DNA of 64,000 nt from positions 74,725,873 through 74,789,872 of the forward strand of contig NW_022098076.1 in assembly GCF_002288925.2 (NCBI RefSeq). The letters run 5' to 3'. Source of the DNA: Delphinapterus leucas. Lineage: Eukaryota > Chordata > Mammalia > Artiodactyla > Monodontidae. The translations under genes and the position numbers were made by a program. Positions 31,841-43,157 of this stretch are shown here, in pieces (positions within the stretch are counted from its first letter, which is position 1; the number at the start of each line of letters is the position of its first letter). The notes below the pieces were generated by a model, which saw nothing but the letters and a program-made list of their open reading frames with translations, was not told where the DNA came from and ran no database searches.

Positions 31841-32590
31841 GGATAGGACAATGGATCCTTCCCATGAGCAGAGCAGATCTGTGCCACATGTGTGTCCTCC
31901 ATTCCTCGCTGCCCCTTTCACACAGAGCATTTGGGATACCCCAGGAGCACTGAATTCCAGTGGACACCATGTGTGGCAGTTCAGTGCCACTCAAAATGAG
32001 TATAAGTGTGCTACGAAAGCTGGGTGCTTTGAGCCTCACTGAACATCAGAATTCCATACAGGGCTGACTGCCCTGAAAAACTATGCTTTCCATTCCAATC
32101 AACTTGCTTTAAAGGCAGAAAGAAGGCAATGGTAATTCTAAGGAACAGGACAATGGAGGAATCTTTCTTACTCCTGTTACTTCCCTATATTAGTCAACCA
32201 TTTATGCTGTAATGATGACAGAAGGAAAAGGACAGGGCAATGAATAGTTCCTTGTCTTTTGAGTCCTTTCTTGCTTATTAAGTTGAAGGTAGAGAGTTTC
32301 GGTAGAATGTGCATATATCAAAACCATTTGAGTTAGTTTTGTGCAGTGTTTCTACACTTTTGGTGAGAATGAAATACATATGCATGTACAAGCTACAAAA
32401 TACAAATTGTGTAATTTCTGTGATTGTGCATATAAGTGAATGTTTTCATAGTTGCATTTAAAACTGGCATTGTACAATATAAAAATGAACAGTAAAATTC
32501 ATGCTAATAATTTAGAGTTTAAAATTTTTTCTTTACTTGGAACAACATTTAATAGCCAATTAAAATACCATGACAAAAAAAAAAACACTA
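31841..32590. other. Unique sequence
   Basis: No repeat recognised. AT-rich toward the right. Confidence 0.45.
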
Positions 32591-32594
32591 TGAC

Positions 32595-33770
32595 AGTGGG
32601 AGTGCGAAATGGGACAGCCACTTCGGAAGACAGTTTAGTAGCTTCTTATAAAAATAAACAGTCTCTTAGCATATGATCCAGCAGTCACACTCCTAGGTAT
32701 TTACCCAAATGAGCAGAAAAGTTATGTCCGCACAAAAACCTGCACACGAATGGTTATAACATCTTTATTCATATTGCCAAAATTTAAAGTGAACAAGATG
32801 TCCTTCAATAGGTAAATAGATAAATAAACTGTGTTACGTCGTACACCCATACACTGGAATATTATTCAGTGTTAAAAAAAAATGACCTATCAAACCACGC
32901 AAAGACATGGAGGTGTGGAAGGAGAGTTAAAATGGGGTTGGTATTGCTAAGAGAGCTCTCTAAAATGGAGCTGGCAAGCCAATAAGGAAGTGTGACTTAC
33001 GCACGTCTCGGTCTGAATGGAATCTGATGTTTTGACCTGACAGAGTCATCCAGAACATCTGCCAGAAACTCAAGATACTTATCGGGCACTTACTCTAAAA
33101 AAACCTGTGACACTCTGTCTATTTATCAGACCCCCCACCTTAAAACACCTCATGAGTCCTTAAGGACAAATACTTTCTGACTCATCAGAGTCAATCACAA
33201 TTCTCGCCAGGCAAGTGTTAACAACCTCATGGCTTTTTGTCTTTATAAGCCCCTCACTCTTTCTCTTCCCTGGAACTCTCTTTTAGAGTTACCTGAATCT
33301 GTGTCTCCCAAATTGCAATTCTCAAGACTCCCAAATAAACTATTTTACTTGCAGCCTCTTGCATTGTTATTATTATTTGGTTGACAGAGGAAACTTAAAT
33401 GCATATTGTTTAGTGAAAGAAGCCAGTCTGAAAAGGCTACATACTGTATGATTCCAACTATATGACTCCTGGAAAAGACAAAACTATAGAGTCAGTAAAA
33501 AGACCAGTGGTTGCCAGAAGTTAGAGAGAGAGGGGAGGGATCAATCAGTGTAGTACAGGGGATTTTTAGGGCAGTGAAACTATGCTGTATGATACTGTAA
33601 TGATGGATATATGACATTATGCGTTCGTCAAAACTCAGAGAATGTACAACTCAAAGAGTGACCTCTAATGCAAATAATGATGTGTCAATATTGGTTCATC
33701 AATTATAACAAATGTACCACACAAACCCAAGAGTAGAAAGGGGGTATTCGGGAGCTCTCTGTACTTTCCG
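32595..33770 (+). mobile_element. Old L1 (L1ME/L1MC-like) 3' part, interrupted by an LTR
   Basis: ORF2-tail and 3' UTR in plus orientation: GACAGCCACTTCGGAAGACAG, CATATGATCCAGCAGTCACAC, CACTGGAATATTATTCAG, then after the LTR GAAACTTAAATGCATATTG, ACTGTATGATTCCAACTATAT, AGTGGTTGCCAGAAG. The uninterrupted L1 would read GACATGGAGG-AAACTTAAATG, exactly restoring the site once the LTR and one TSD copy are removed. Confidence 0.85.
32914..33386 (+). mobile_element. Solo ERV LTR, 473 bp, with 4-bp TSD, nested in L1
   Basis: Begins TGTGGAAGGAGAG and ends GGTTGACA, with the GAGG duplication at 32910-32913 and 33387-33390. Inside it are a TATA box (TTTATAAGCC, TATAA at 33244) and a polyadenylation signal AATAAA (33334-33339), ~90 bp apart as in an LTR U3-R-U5. 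A 4-bp TSD and this architecture fit a class I (gammaretrovirus-like) ERV. No viral genes remain, so it is the recombinant solo form. Confidence 0.92.
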
Positions 33771-34204
33771 CTCATTTTTTCTTTGAAAATTAGTGTCTAT
33801 TAATTGATAAAAATAAGGGTAAAGAAACTTTGATTGCTGCCATATTGACTTCTGGGACAGGGACTAAGGAGGTACAGGGTGAAGAAACTGACAAGCACTC
33901 TAGAAAGACCTCAGAGTGACCAATGGGTCTCTTTGCTTTGGCTGGGGTCCCCTTCTTTGTCAACAGGGAGTGGAGTCATCAATGACCCAATCCTGTGTCA
34001 GCTTCTCCATTGGACGTTGCCCAGACTTCAGGTGGACTTTGCCAGAGCTGGCACTCGGGTGTCTTTGCCGATGGATTCCCGACCCCTACTCACCGCCTTA
34101 CCTTCAGCTTGCCCCTTTTCAGAATTTAGGAGCCATATATCTTCCAAATCTACAGGATATGGGGAGTGACATTCATCCCTGGACAGCCAAATAATTGTCA
34201 GTGT
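33771..34204. other. Unique sequence
   Basis: Nothing recognised. A 186-codon minus-strand frame (34028-34588) crosses this region and two MIR pieces, with no domain. Confidence 0.45.
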
Positions 34205-34300
34205 TATCAGAAAAGAGACTTTAGTACCATCTCTGCCACTTACTGGATGACCTTGGTCAAGTTGCTTTACTTCTCTGGGACTCAGCTGACCTGTATGGAG
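34205..34300 (+). repeat. MIR fragment
   Basis: CCATCTCTGCCACTTACTGG, ATGACCTTGGTCAAGTTGC and TTTACTTCTCTGGGACTCAG are close to the MIR core. Confidence 0.8.
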
Positions 34301-34554
34301 AAGGAACTTGGTGGAGGGAGACAAGTTAGATGATTTTCCAAGAAAGCTACTGTAGAACCTCAGTGTGTAAAAAGTGGGGGCTGTTCTGGTTGAAGGTAGG
34401 GAAAGATAAGTGGGGGATTGCATAGGATCCCAAATTATCACTCCCTTGTCCTCTTGTCCCACTGGTGCCCTTGAAGCTCCAGAATTTCTAGAAAACCTAG
34501 GGTAACAGGGACTACAATTCAAAATCCGTATCTGACTACCTCTCTCATAAGTTA

Positions 34555-34670
34555 CAAATAGAAGGGCAAAGGACCTGTTCAAGGTCATACAAGGAGTTAG
34601 TGGTCACGATGGAATTAGGACCCAGGTCCCCTGACCTCTAGTTCAGTGATCTTTCCCTTCACCGTTTTGC
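34555..34670 (-). repeat. MIR fragment
   Basis: AGGACCTGTTCAAGGTCATAC, GGAATTAGGACCCAGGTCCC and TAGTTCAGTGATCTTTCCC follow the inverted MIR 5' half. Confidence 0.65.
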
Positions 34671-35318
34671 CCCAATCCTGTTGTGGCCACATTTTGTTTA
34701 TTGAGGGGGAAACACCCTACTAGCCCAAACATGAGCTCTGCCCTCTGGAAATGGAAAGAGCAGCCCACACACAAATCATTGCCGCTGCCGGTGCAAGGAC
34801 ACCCACACTGAGTACCGGTAATAGGATCCTGACTCTCACAGGTTATTCGTGTTTTAACTGAGTATGAGATTCCTGAGCTCCCTAGAGCCTCTGATAAAGA
34901 TCTGTCAGATTTGGATGAGCCATTAGTTGAGTCTTAAGCAACCTCAGCATTTGTTCTCTGTACCAGCAGAGTGTTGAGTGATGCAGTCCTGTATTCTTAC
35001 AGCCTAGTTCTTTCATGGGTATTGGTCTTATCTCTTCAGCTAGACGCTCTACTCCATGATTAGTGTGTTCCCCCATGCTTGGTTTGGTGCTCTGTACATA
35101 TCAAAGCACTGTTGGTGCTTAATTAACCATACTTCTCAAAGCCCTTGGACCTATTTCTGCTCACAAAATGGGAAAGGGAGCAACGTCTGAAGAGACGTTC
35201 CAAAAACAGCACACTTTTGAACCTGTCAGAAAAGACAGGGCACCATTCACCCAGCATGGCGTAAGTGAGAAGGAACTAGCTGGCAGCCAATGAGAGCATT
35301 CTCCAAAAAGCAGCTACC
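34671..35318. other. Unique sequence
   Basis: Nothing recognised. Confidence 0.5.
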
Positions 35319-35321
35319 ACT

Positions 35322-35545
35322 TTGGAGCATTTATTGTGTGTGGTAGGCACTGTGCTAAACCCTGCAGATGCGTGATCTCCAGGAGTGCCAAAAACAACCT
35401 TGGATGGACTTCTTCCTACCTCATTGTGCAGATGAGGGAGCTGAGGCTCAGAGAGAGGATATAACTTGGAAGAAGCTTTAGAACTACCACCAGAACCCAG
35501 GTCTAGCTGACTCCAAAGCCCACGTTCATCACCTCTGTATCAAGA
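35322..35545 (-). repeat. MIR, nearly full length
   Basis: GGAGCATTTATTGTGTGTGG, CACTGTGCTAAACCCTGCAG, CAGATGAGGGAGCTGAGGC, CAGAACCCAGGTCTAGCTGAC and CAAAGCCCACGTTCATCACC. Confidence 0.85.
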
Positions 35546-35950
35546 TGCGTTTCGAAGCATCCTATGGGTAGCAAAAAGAGCTTGCGTATCACATTTTTGG
35601 ATATTCCTCTGCCTGGTCTTTGCCCTTCAGCCCAACTGGCTGTCTCCCCTCCTGCAGCCTCCCAAAGAATTTAGACATGACACCAGACGAAACAGCTAGA
35701 GAGTGTGGAGCCAGTGACTTTGTAAATAGACGTGTTAACGTGGCCCAGAGACCTCTGGAAACAGGGGAAGGAGGGGTGGCTGAGACATTAACACAGCCAG
35801 AGATGGGGTAACGAATACAGAAAATCTGCAGAGTTTGTCCCAAAGGTCTTTAAATCAGGAACATTGTGGTCCTACTGAGCCGTCCCTCAGAGGCAGACAT
35901 GATGAACTAAAGCTTTTCCAAATACACTGGGGTTCAGAGAGCATAGCGGG
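35546..35950. other. Unique sequence
   Basis: Nothing recognised. Confidence 0.5.
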
Positions 35951-35954
35951 TACT

Positions 35955-36195
35955 TACTCAGGGATCTCAGAGCCGGACAGACCTGGGTTTCAATCCCAGA
36001 TCCAGATCCCTCACCTAATAGCCGAGGGACTTGGGGCAAGTTACTTAAGCCTTTAAACTTCAGTTTGCCATCTGTATCCTGGGAATAATAATAATAACTA
36101 CCCCAGAGGGTTGTAAAGATTAAATGAGGTTCTTGCTGAGTACCGAACGCAGTGTCTGGCATATTGTAAGCATTCAGTAAAGAGTGATTATTACT
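35955..36195 (+). repeat. MIR, nearly full length
   Basis: CAGAGCCGGACAGACCTGGG, TTTCAATCCCAGATCC, GGGGCAAGTTACTTAAGCC, GGGTTGTAAAGATTAAATGAG, AGTGTCTGGCATATTGTAAG, with extra TAA steps in the middle. Confidence 0.88.
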
Positions 36196-37385
36196 GTGAT
36201 TTTTTATTAGTATTCTCCAGGTTCAGCTTCTCATCGAGTTCGGTTTGATTCTTTTGATAGCCAAAGTGACTAAACCTCCCGTTCAGCCACACCCTTTAGG
36301 GACCAAGCCAGTCCTTGGGCTCAGACGCCAGCGCACCAATTAGCACTTGCTCTCTGATTCACACTCTCTTTGCAGTGTTTGCATAACTGGAGGCCTACCT
36401 AAAGCCCCCTGGGGGAAAGATAATTGTATAGGCTCTTTTCCAGGATAGACTGGGTGGGAGCTCAGAAGGACAATTACCCAGACTGCAGAATCTGCAGCCT
36501 TCTTGAAAATGATTGAAGTTGCAGAATATCCAAAACCATAAAATCGGCTCTAAAGTTCTCATTAGCCTTCCACAGCCAGAGACTCAAAATATCTGAGCTA
36601 GACTCTTCTATGGGAACTTAGAAGTCATCTGGTCCAACCTCTTCATGTTACAGATCAAAACACTGAGTCCTGGAGAGAGGGTGGTACTTTGAATAGTCAC
36701 AGATTGCTAGAATCGCAAGGCAATAAACAGCATCACAGAGGGCCGGGAATGAGACTAAGTTAAGAGTTTCTCTGGATCGTGTGACCTCTGGACACGCCCC
36801 CAGACTCATGGTGTTCTTATGACAGTTCAGAAAGTCTCTGTGCTATCAGTATGTTTCCATCTCTGTTTCTCTTGGTGGATCCTTCTCTCTTGCACGCATG
36901 GCTGTGTAGCTGATTCTGGCACAGACTCATGGTCAGAACTAAGCCAACTACTCTTCTGTCTTCTTGTGCTCGTTGAGCTCATGTCCCTGGAAAAGTTAAG
37001 TAGCAGCTTCTCCAGGTAAAAACAAGGGAGTTTTCCTCCTAGGGCTGTTCTCACAATTCTGTTAGAGCGTGTGATAGAGAGATGTTGAAGATACAAAATC
37101 AGTGAGAATCAGGAGAGAAGAACTAGGGACCCAAATCAAAGAGACGGGGACAGTTCTGAGAGGAAGGGAGGAAAAGGGGCAGGGAACATATTCGCTTTGT
37201 CCACCGTAGAATCTACAGCGATCACACCTGATGCTCAGTAAATAAACACTTACTGAATGAATGAATAAATAAATAGGTCGATGGAGGGAGACATATGCAA
37301 CTTATTAAATCACTTGGAGACTCAGACCTGGAGAGGTAATCTGGTCAAAGGGCCGCGTAGGCATGTGCAGAAAAGAGGAAAGTAA
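36196..37385. other. Unique sequence with a weak inverted MIR at 36600-36720
   Basis: CATCTGGTCCAACCTCTTC, ATGTTACAGATCAAAACACTG, AGTCCTGGAGAGAGGGTGG resembles an inverted MIR-type SINE. Otherwise nothing recognised. Confidence 0.4.
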
Positions 37386-37387
37386 CT

Positions 37388-37545
37388 AACATACATGGAG
37401 CCTCCAATGTGGACCAGGCCCTGTGCTTGGCCCTTCCATGTGGCATACCATAGACTCCTCATTACCACCCTAGGACATAGGCATGGCCCATTTCACAATC
37501 AGGAATACTGAGACTCAGAGCAAATTTCATGTTTGGACAGAGGAA
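37388..37545 (-). repeat. MIR, diverged
   Basis: ACCAGGCCCTGTGCTTGGCC, CTCATTACCACCCTAGGAC, ATACTGAGACTCAGAGC follow the inverted order. Confidence 0.55.
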
Positions 37546-37599
37546 AAGCAAGCCTTCTTGGAAAGAATTCATACTGTACTCTTCTCCTCTAGAGGTCTG

Positions 37600-38060
37600 T
37601 GCGCTCATTATTCTTCGTTTGCCCTCATCCCCCCGCCAGATTCAGCATTTGCCTCTCTCTGCTCTGCTCCATGCCCTGGGATGCTGACCTCTGTGAACTA
37701 CGTCACCCAGACTCCGTTGCCCTGGCCTTCTGTTTGGGTTTTCCAATGTTCGGGAGGCACTGGTTGGAGACCCAAAAGCAGAAGGAGAGGGAGAAGATGG
37801 AGCATTTATTGCCCTGCTCCCTTCCTGCCTTGCAGTCTTCCGCGGCTGTTGCCCTTGTCAGATGGCCCCTCTTGCAGCACTCTAGCTCTGCCCAGGCTCT
37901 GGAAACAGGATTCTCTCCCCAACAGCGTGACACTGCTTCCTCACTGTTGCTAAGCCCTGGGTGCTTCACCATCCCTTCGTGGTTCCCTGATCTTTGCCCA
38001 TATCTGTTGTAAATGGTTCTTTTATGCAACGCTCTTCAGTTAAACCCTTTTGAATAACAT
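37600..38060 (+). repeat. Old LTR- or LINE-3'-end-like repeat, class unsure
   Basis: CACTGTTGCTAAGCCCTGGG, TGCTTCACCATCCCTTCGTGG, TTCTTTTATGCAACGCTC, and AGTTAAACCCTTTTGAATAA match the right half of a known mammalian repeat ending 'attaaactctcttcaattaaacc'. I cannot settle its class. Two overlapping open frames here carry no domain. Confidence 0.45.
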
Positions 38061-38064
38061 GCCC

Positions 38065-38340
38065 TTCTCCTTCTCTGTGCTTCATTCATTCCATTTCCAA
38101 AATATGCAACGGAGTTTCCTCCCTTTCCTCCAATTCAGAGCTTCCCAAGCCTCCAGCCCATCCTCCAAGAAATCTTCCTGACTATTCCCATGCACAGTAG
38201 TGCTATTGTTCCCACTGCTAGGCTGACTTCTGGGCAGGAGGTCGCTGCTCTGTTGTCCTTGCGCTTCCGTGACCGTCCGGCTTGTCAGTCAGCTCACCTT
38301 GGCGACAGTACACTCTTTAAGGGTAGGGAACACTTTAGCG
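38065..38340 (+). repeat. L2 LINE 3' end
   Basis: CCATCCTCCAAGAAATCTTCC, TGACTATTCCCATGCACAG, and CACTCTTTAAGGGTAGGGAAC follow the L2 3' region. Confidence 0.6.
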
Positions 38341-38344
38341 ATTA

Positions 38345-38545
38345 GAATCCTCAAATCACAAACATATTTCGCTAGAAGGAACCTTAGAGATCATCTCGTC
38401 TCACCCCTTTATTCTACCGATGGGGAGGTGGGGTCTCAGACGGGGGAAGGGTCATGTTCATGGTCACCAGTTACATAGACACAGCCAGCTCTGGAGCCTC
38501 GTCTTCTGACTACATGCTGTGTTGTTGCACTGAGCACTCAGTAGG
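38345..38545 (-). repeat. MIR-type SINE, inverted
   Basis: GAAGGAACCTTAGAGATCATC, TCTACCGATGGGGAGGTGG, CCAGTTACATAGACACAGCC, CTCGTCTTCTGACTACATGC. Confidence 0.6.
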
Positions 38546-38587
38546 CCCTCAATATGTGGATGACCCGTCCCTCGATTTCTGAAAACA

Positions 38588-38765
38588 ATTATTTTATTGA
38601 AGTCTAGTTGATTTACAGTGTTGTGCTAATTTCTGCTGTACAGCAAAGTGATGCGGTTGTACATTTTACATATATATTCCTTTTCACATTCTTTTCCATT
38701 ATGGTTTATTACAGGATATTGAATATAGTTCCCTGTAACACACTACTTTATTCATCAAGAAAGTC
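38588..38765 (-). mobile_element. L1 3' UTR fragment
   Basis: ATTGAAGTCTAGTTGATTTAC, TTTCTGCTGTACAGCAAAG, TTTTCCATTATGGTTTATTAC and TTGAATATAGTTCCCTG are the inverted cetartiodactyl L1 3' end. No clear TSD. Confidence 0.85.
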
Positions 38766-38879
38766 TCGTTATGAGAAAAAAAATGTTAGCTGAACGAGAG
38801 AGCATGTTTAGTGTGTAGCAAAAATTGTGAGGTACGGTAAGGCTAATGTGTTAAATTCTACTACATTATTCTCTTTACA

Positions 38880-39010
38880 CCCCTTGATTTTTACCTCTAG
38901 CTCAGTCTTCTCTCCAGAACTCCTGACTTGTAAATCCCACCTCCTACTCAACATCGCCACTTGGATGAGTAACGGACATCTCAACGTGTTCAAAACTGAG
39001 CTTGGAGCAG
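38880..39010 (-). repeat. Fragment of ancient repeat (same family as 30890?)
   Basis: CTCCAGAACTCCTGACTTG, CATCGCCACTTGGATGAGTAA and GGACATCTCAACGTGTTC resemble the reverse of a block in the ~700-bp old repeat. Tentative. Confidence 0.4.
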
Positions 39011-40010
39011 TTTGGATGTGTGTGAGTGTGTGTGCGTGATGTCAGGGGATGAAGAGCAAGTACTCACGTTAGCTTTGTATTAGCTAGAAACACTGTTGTA
39101 GCTAATACTTGTGATGCTAATAGATTACATTGGGCAAAAGAAGGTTTATGTGCCACTACAGTGCTCTTTTTTTTCTTTCTGATTTTAAACGGGACTTTAT
39201 CCTTTTGAAATTGCCTATGTGAATGAATTGCAAAATGCATCCCTAAGTGGGAGAATTACACACAACTGATTAGAGATCAAGTGGGCACCTACCAAATACC
39301 AATGATCTTCACTGATGCTAAGCCTCTCCCTGCAGCAAAACTAATCAACAAATTCAACTTCTTCCTAGGACTGTACCAAGTCCAGGAAAATAAAACCAGG
39401 TCGATGGCAATGGGATTGAGTGAGCCCTCCGATTTGCTATGGCAAGAAACTATCCACCCATTGTCCTTGACACTCCAACTTGTTCAGATAATAATTCAAT
39501 AGGGAGGGCCCTGCAATATGCAGTCCTTTAAGGTATATTTGGAATTGGAGATTGTGTTTCTCATAAGATAATCTCTCCTTCTCTGATTCTTGCAGTTGAG
39601 TTCTATTATGCTCTATGAAGAAAAAGTAATAGAATCAGGAACTATGCCAAGGTTGTATTGATACATGTTGGCCCTCTGACCTTCTGTCTGTTGGACTGAA
39701 GGTGAGCCATCAGTTGGTGAATAACTCAGAAAGTCTCTGTGAACTTTATCTGTTTCCTTTTGTTGATACTTAGGAAATAGGATGTGTTAGAACAATTCTA
39801 TTCTAAACTTCTTTGAATAGAAATTAGAGATAAAGCAAAGAAGAAAAAAAAGGTGAAGCAGAAAAAGACAAAACTACAGTGGATTCTTAGTGATGACTGA
39901 TTATACGTGTTGTTGTCCTGCATCTACACACTGTTGATCGTGCTCTCAGAGAAGGCATCTTCCTTCCTGAAGATGTTTTCTTTTCTTTCCCCTGCATTTA
40001 TTTTTTATTT
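39011..40010. other. Unique sequence
   Basis: About 1 kb with nothing recognised. The 73-codon frame 39281-39502 (+) has no known domain, and no splice or promoter context supports it. Confidence 0.5.
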
Positions 40011-40013
40011 TAC

Positions 40014-40668
40014 TTTTAAAAATTGAAGTAGCAAAGGAAACCATAAAAAAAAACCCAACGAGACAACTTATGGAATGGGAGAAAATATTTGCAAATGATG
40101 CAACTGACAAGGGCTTAATTTCCAAAGTATACAAACAGCTCATACAACTCAAAACAAAAAACCAAACAACGCGATTGAAAAATGGGCAGAAGACCTAAAT
40201 AGACATTTCTCCAAAGAAGACATACAGATGGCCAACAGGCGCATGAAAAGATGCTCAACATCGCTAATTATTAGAGAAATGCAAATCAAAACTACAATGA
40301 GGTATCACCTCACACCAGTCAGAATGGCCATCATCAAAGAAGTCTACAAACAATAAATGCTGGAGAGGGTGTGGAGAAAAGGGAACCCTCTTGCACTGTT
40401 GGTGGGAATGGGAGTTAGTATAGCCACTATGGAAAATAGTATAGAGGTTCCTCAGAAAACTAAAAATAGAATTATCGTATGATCCAGCAATCCCACTCCT
40501 GGGCGTATATCCAGATAAAACTCTAATCCAAAAAGATACATGGACCCCTATGTCCATAGCAGCACTATCCATATTCATAATAGCCAAGATGTGGAAACAA
40601 CCTAAGTGTCCATCGACAGATGAATGGATAAAGAAGATGTGGTACCTATATACAGTGGAATACTACTT
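40014..40668 (+). pseudogene. L1 ORF2 3' fragment, apparently inverted at its left end
   Basis: Plus-strand L1 ORF2 tail from GCAAAGGAAACCATAAA (40031) through GAATGGGAGAAAATATTTGC, AAAATGGGCAGAAGACC, GCTGGAGAGGGTGTGGAG and GATGAATGGATAAAGAAG, stopping at GTGGAATACTACT. Immediately left, TTTTAAAAATTGAAGTA (40014-40030) reads as the start of a minus-strand L1 3' end. Both open frames are degraded. Confidence 0.82.
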
Positions 40669-40990
40669 GTTTTGCCTTAGCAGCCTAAACAAGCTTCAGT
40701 TTCTCCAGAGATGAAAGCTCTGTGTTTTCACATGAGAGTTGCTCCTCCCAGACTAGAGATTAAAGGGAACTTTGTCTCATGTCTTCCTTGTATCCCTTCA
40801 GGACCCAGGCTAACGACAGAAGAGAGTGAATGAATACAGACATGAAGCCATGGCTCCTGAAACAGAGAAAAAAGAAAAAGCCTAAAAGTCTGTTCTAGTT
40901 TGAGAGAAAAGCTCCAACATTAGGAGTATCCTGCTGATAATGATGTACACGTAGGAGATAGTTCACAAGTTGCTTCTTAAAAACCATCTT
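40669..40990. other. Unique sequence
   Basis: Nothing recognised. Confidence 0.5.
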
Positions 40991-40992
40991 TT

Positions 40993-41475
40993 GAGAAGAT
41001 GCTCAGTTATCCACTGCTGTGAACAAACTGCTCTAAAATTCAGTGGCTTAAAACTAGTACCATTTACTAGTTCTCACAGTTCTGTGGGTTTACTGGGTGG
41101 GTCTTCACAGGGAGCTCCCATGAGTAGCATGTCTGCAAATCCCTGGGCTTGGCTGCAGTAACAGATAAGGCTGGGCCTCTCTCTCCATATGGTCTTTAAT
41201 CCTCAAGGAGACTGGTCTGTGTTCTTACATGCCCATGGCAGTGACCCAAGAGCGTGAAAGCAAAACCTACAAGGTCTCTTAAGGACTAACCCAGAAGGTC
41301 TCATAGTATTACTTCCCCTGTATTCTATTGGTCAATGCAAGTTATGAGGCCAAGCTCAGGTTCAGGGAGTGGGAAAATAGACTCTACTTCCCGATGGAAG
41401 ACCCTGTAAAGTGACCCAGCAAAAGAGAAGTGGGCCCCAGGGAGGCATGACTCCTTAGGAGCCATATGGTAACAA
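40993..41475 (-). mobile_element. MaLR (MLT1-class) LTR, inverted
   Basis: TCAGTTATCCACTGCTGTGAA, CAGTGGCTTAAAACTAGTACC, CTCACAGTTCTGTGGGTTTAC, CTCTCTCCATATGGTCTTTAA, TTCTATTGGTCAATGCAAG, follow the inverted 3'-to-5' order of an MLT1-class LTR. No internal genes. Confidence 0.7.
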
Positions 41476-42019
41476 TCGACCACATAAGGCAATTGTCAGA
41501 TCCTAGAATACTGGAGCCAAGGGGGACCAAAACAGGGAGTCCAAGCTTCTTCCCACTGAATCAGTTATTCCAAGGCATCACTTTCAACTGCCAGGAGATT
41601 CAAGCATATCGTGGTGCCAAATGTGGCTCCCAGTGCCAGCATATCAAGCGTGGAGGTCCTCCCGCCCTTCCCCAAGCTTTGCACACCCTGTTTATACACA
41701 TTGTAGCTTCACCATATTCTCTATAAATTTTAACAAGTTGCGGAGGACTTTCTACAGTGGAAACTTTTCTTTTTCTGCAGAGAAACTGAGTAAGAACAAA
41801 CACTTATTGGGGGAGGACACATCTGGGAACGCTGCCATTTTTAAGGAAGTACATGAACTCACAAACCATCCACTTTGCGGTATTGCCATACGTGTCTAAC
41901 TAAATATTGGAATCCCAGGAAGAATCTACTATGCATCATGTTCCAGAAACCAACTTTGTAAATGGTCTGTTAAGATGCACATTTTGTATAATCGAAGAGT
42001 ATAATATACATTTCCTTCC
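41476..42019. other. Unique sequence
   Basis: Nothing recognised. Confidence 0.5.
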
Positions 42020-42036
42020 CTGCTCAACCAAATCTT

Positions 42037-42129
42037 TTTTAAAATTTTTAAATCTTTTTCCATTTTTTAAATGAAATATAGTTGATTTACAATGATGTAT
42101 TAGTTTCAGGTGTACAGCACAGTGATCCA

Positions 42130-42184
<55 letters not shown>

Positions 42185-43031
42185 TTTTTCAGATTCTTTT
42201 CCCTTATAGGGAAAAGAAATTAAGAAATATTAAGTATAGTTCCCCATGCAATACAGTAGTTTCTTGCTGGTTATCCATTTTATATATAGTAGTGTGTATC
42301 TGTAAATCCCAACCTCCTAATTTATCCTTCCCCTCACTCTGCCATCCCCTTTGGTAACCATAAGTTTGTTTTCTATGTCTGTGGGTCTATTTCTGTTTTA
42401 TATATAAGTTTACTTGTGCTATTTTTTTAGATTCCATATATAAGCAATATCATATGGTATTTGTCTTTCTCTTTCTGGCTTACTTCACTTAGTATGATAA
42501 TCTCTAGGTCCATCCATGTTGCTGCAAATGGCATTATTTCATTCTTTTTTATGATTAAGTAATATTCCATTGTATATATGTACCACATCTTCTGTATCCA
42601 TTCATCTGTCGATGGACATTTAGGTTGCTTCCATGTCTTGGTTATTGTAAATGGTGCTTCAATGAACGTTGGGGCACATGTGTCTTTTTGAATTATAGTT
42701 TTCTCTGGATATATGCCCAGGAGTGGGACTGCAGGATCATATGTAACTCTATTTTTAGTTTTTAAGGAAACTCCATACTGTTCTCCACAGTGGCTGTACC
42801 ATTTTACATTCCCACCAAGAGTGTAGGAGGGTTCCTTTTCCTCCACACTCTCTCCAGCACTTATTATTTGGAGACTTTTTGATAATGGCCCTTCTGACCA
42901 GTGTGAGGTGATACCTCACTGTAGTTTTGATTTGCCTTCTCTAATAATTGGCTACATTGAGCATTTTTTTCAGGTGTCTGTTGGCCATCTGTATGTCTTC
43001 TTTGGAGAAATGTCTATTTAGGTCTTCTGCA
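42037..43031 (-). pseudogene. 5'-truncated L1, ~1 kb, with TSD
   Basis: Minus-strand L1: 3' UTR (ATATAGTTGATTTACAATGATG, TAGTTTCAGGTGTACAGC) followed by the end of ORF2. The minus frame 42427-42846 encodes recognisable ORF2 C-terminal text, including VTYDPAVPLLGIYPE and WYIYTMEYY. The TSD CTGCTCAACCAAATCTT (42020-42036) recurs as CTGCTCACCCAACTCTTA (43032-43049). It lacks the endonuclease and reverse-transcriptase regions, so it cannot move itself. Confidence 0.92.
42133..42182. repeat. (TA)n microsatellite inside L1
   Basis: About 24 uninterrupted TA units in the L1 3' UTR, where related copies carry only a short TATATAT stretch. Confidence 0.95.
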
Positions 43032-43157
43032 CTGCTCACCCAACTCTTATTCCTACCTTTAATTTATCAGTGTTTTCAAAAAGCAGTCTTATAAAGTACT
43101 TAATTTTAGGTAGGGTAGGGCAAAGAGAGTCCCCAGGCCAGGTCTCTTTCTCTAGGA

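Noticed and set aside
34028..34588. 186-codon minus-strand frame
   Set aside because: It spans two MIR pieces and unique sequence, with no recognisable motif. Frames of this length occur by chance in 64 kb of mammalian DNA.
39281..39502. 73-codon plus frame in unique DNA
   Set aside because: No domain, no splice or start context, and no homologue that I recognise.
42427..42846. 139-codon minus frame with real protein similarity
   Set aside because: The similarity is genuine but it is the C-terminal part of a dead L1 ORF2, reported as a truncated LINE rather than as a host gene.
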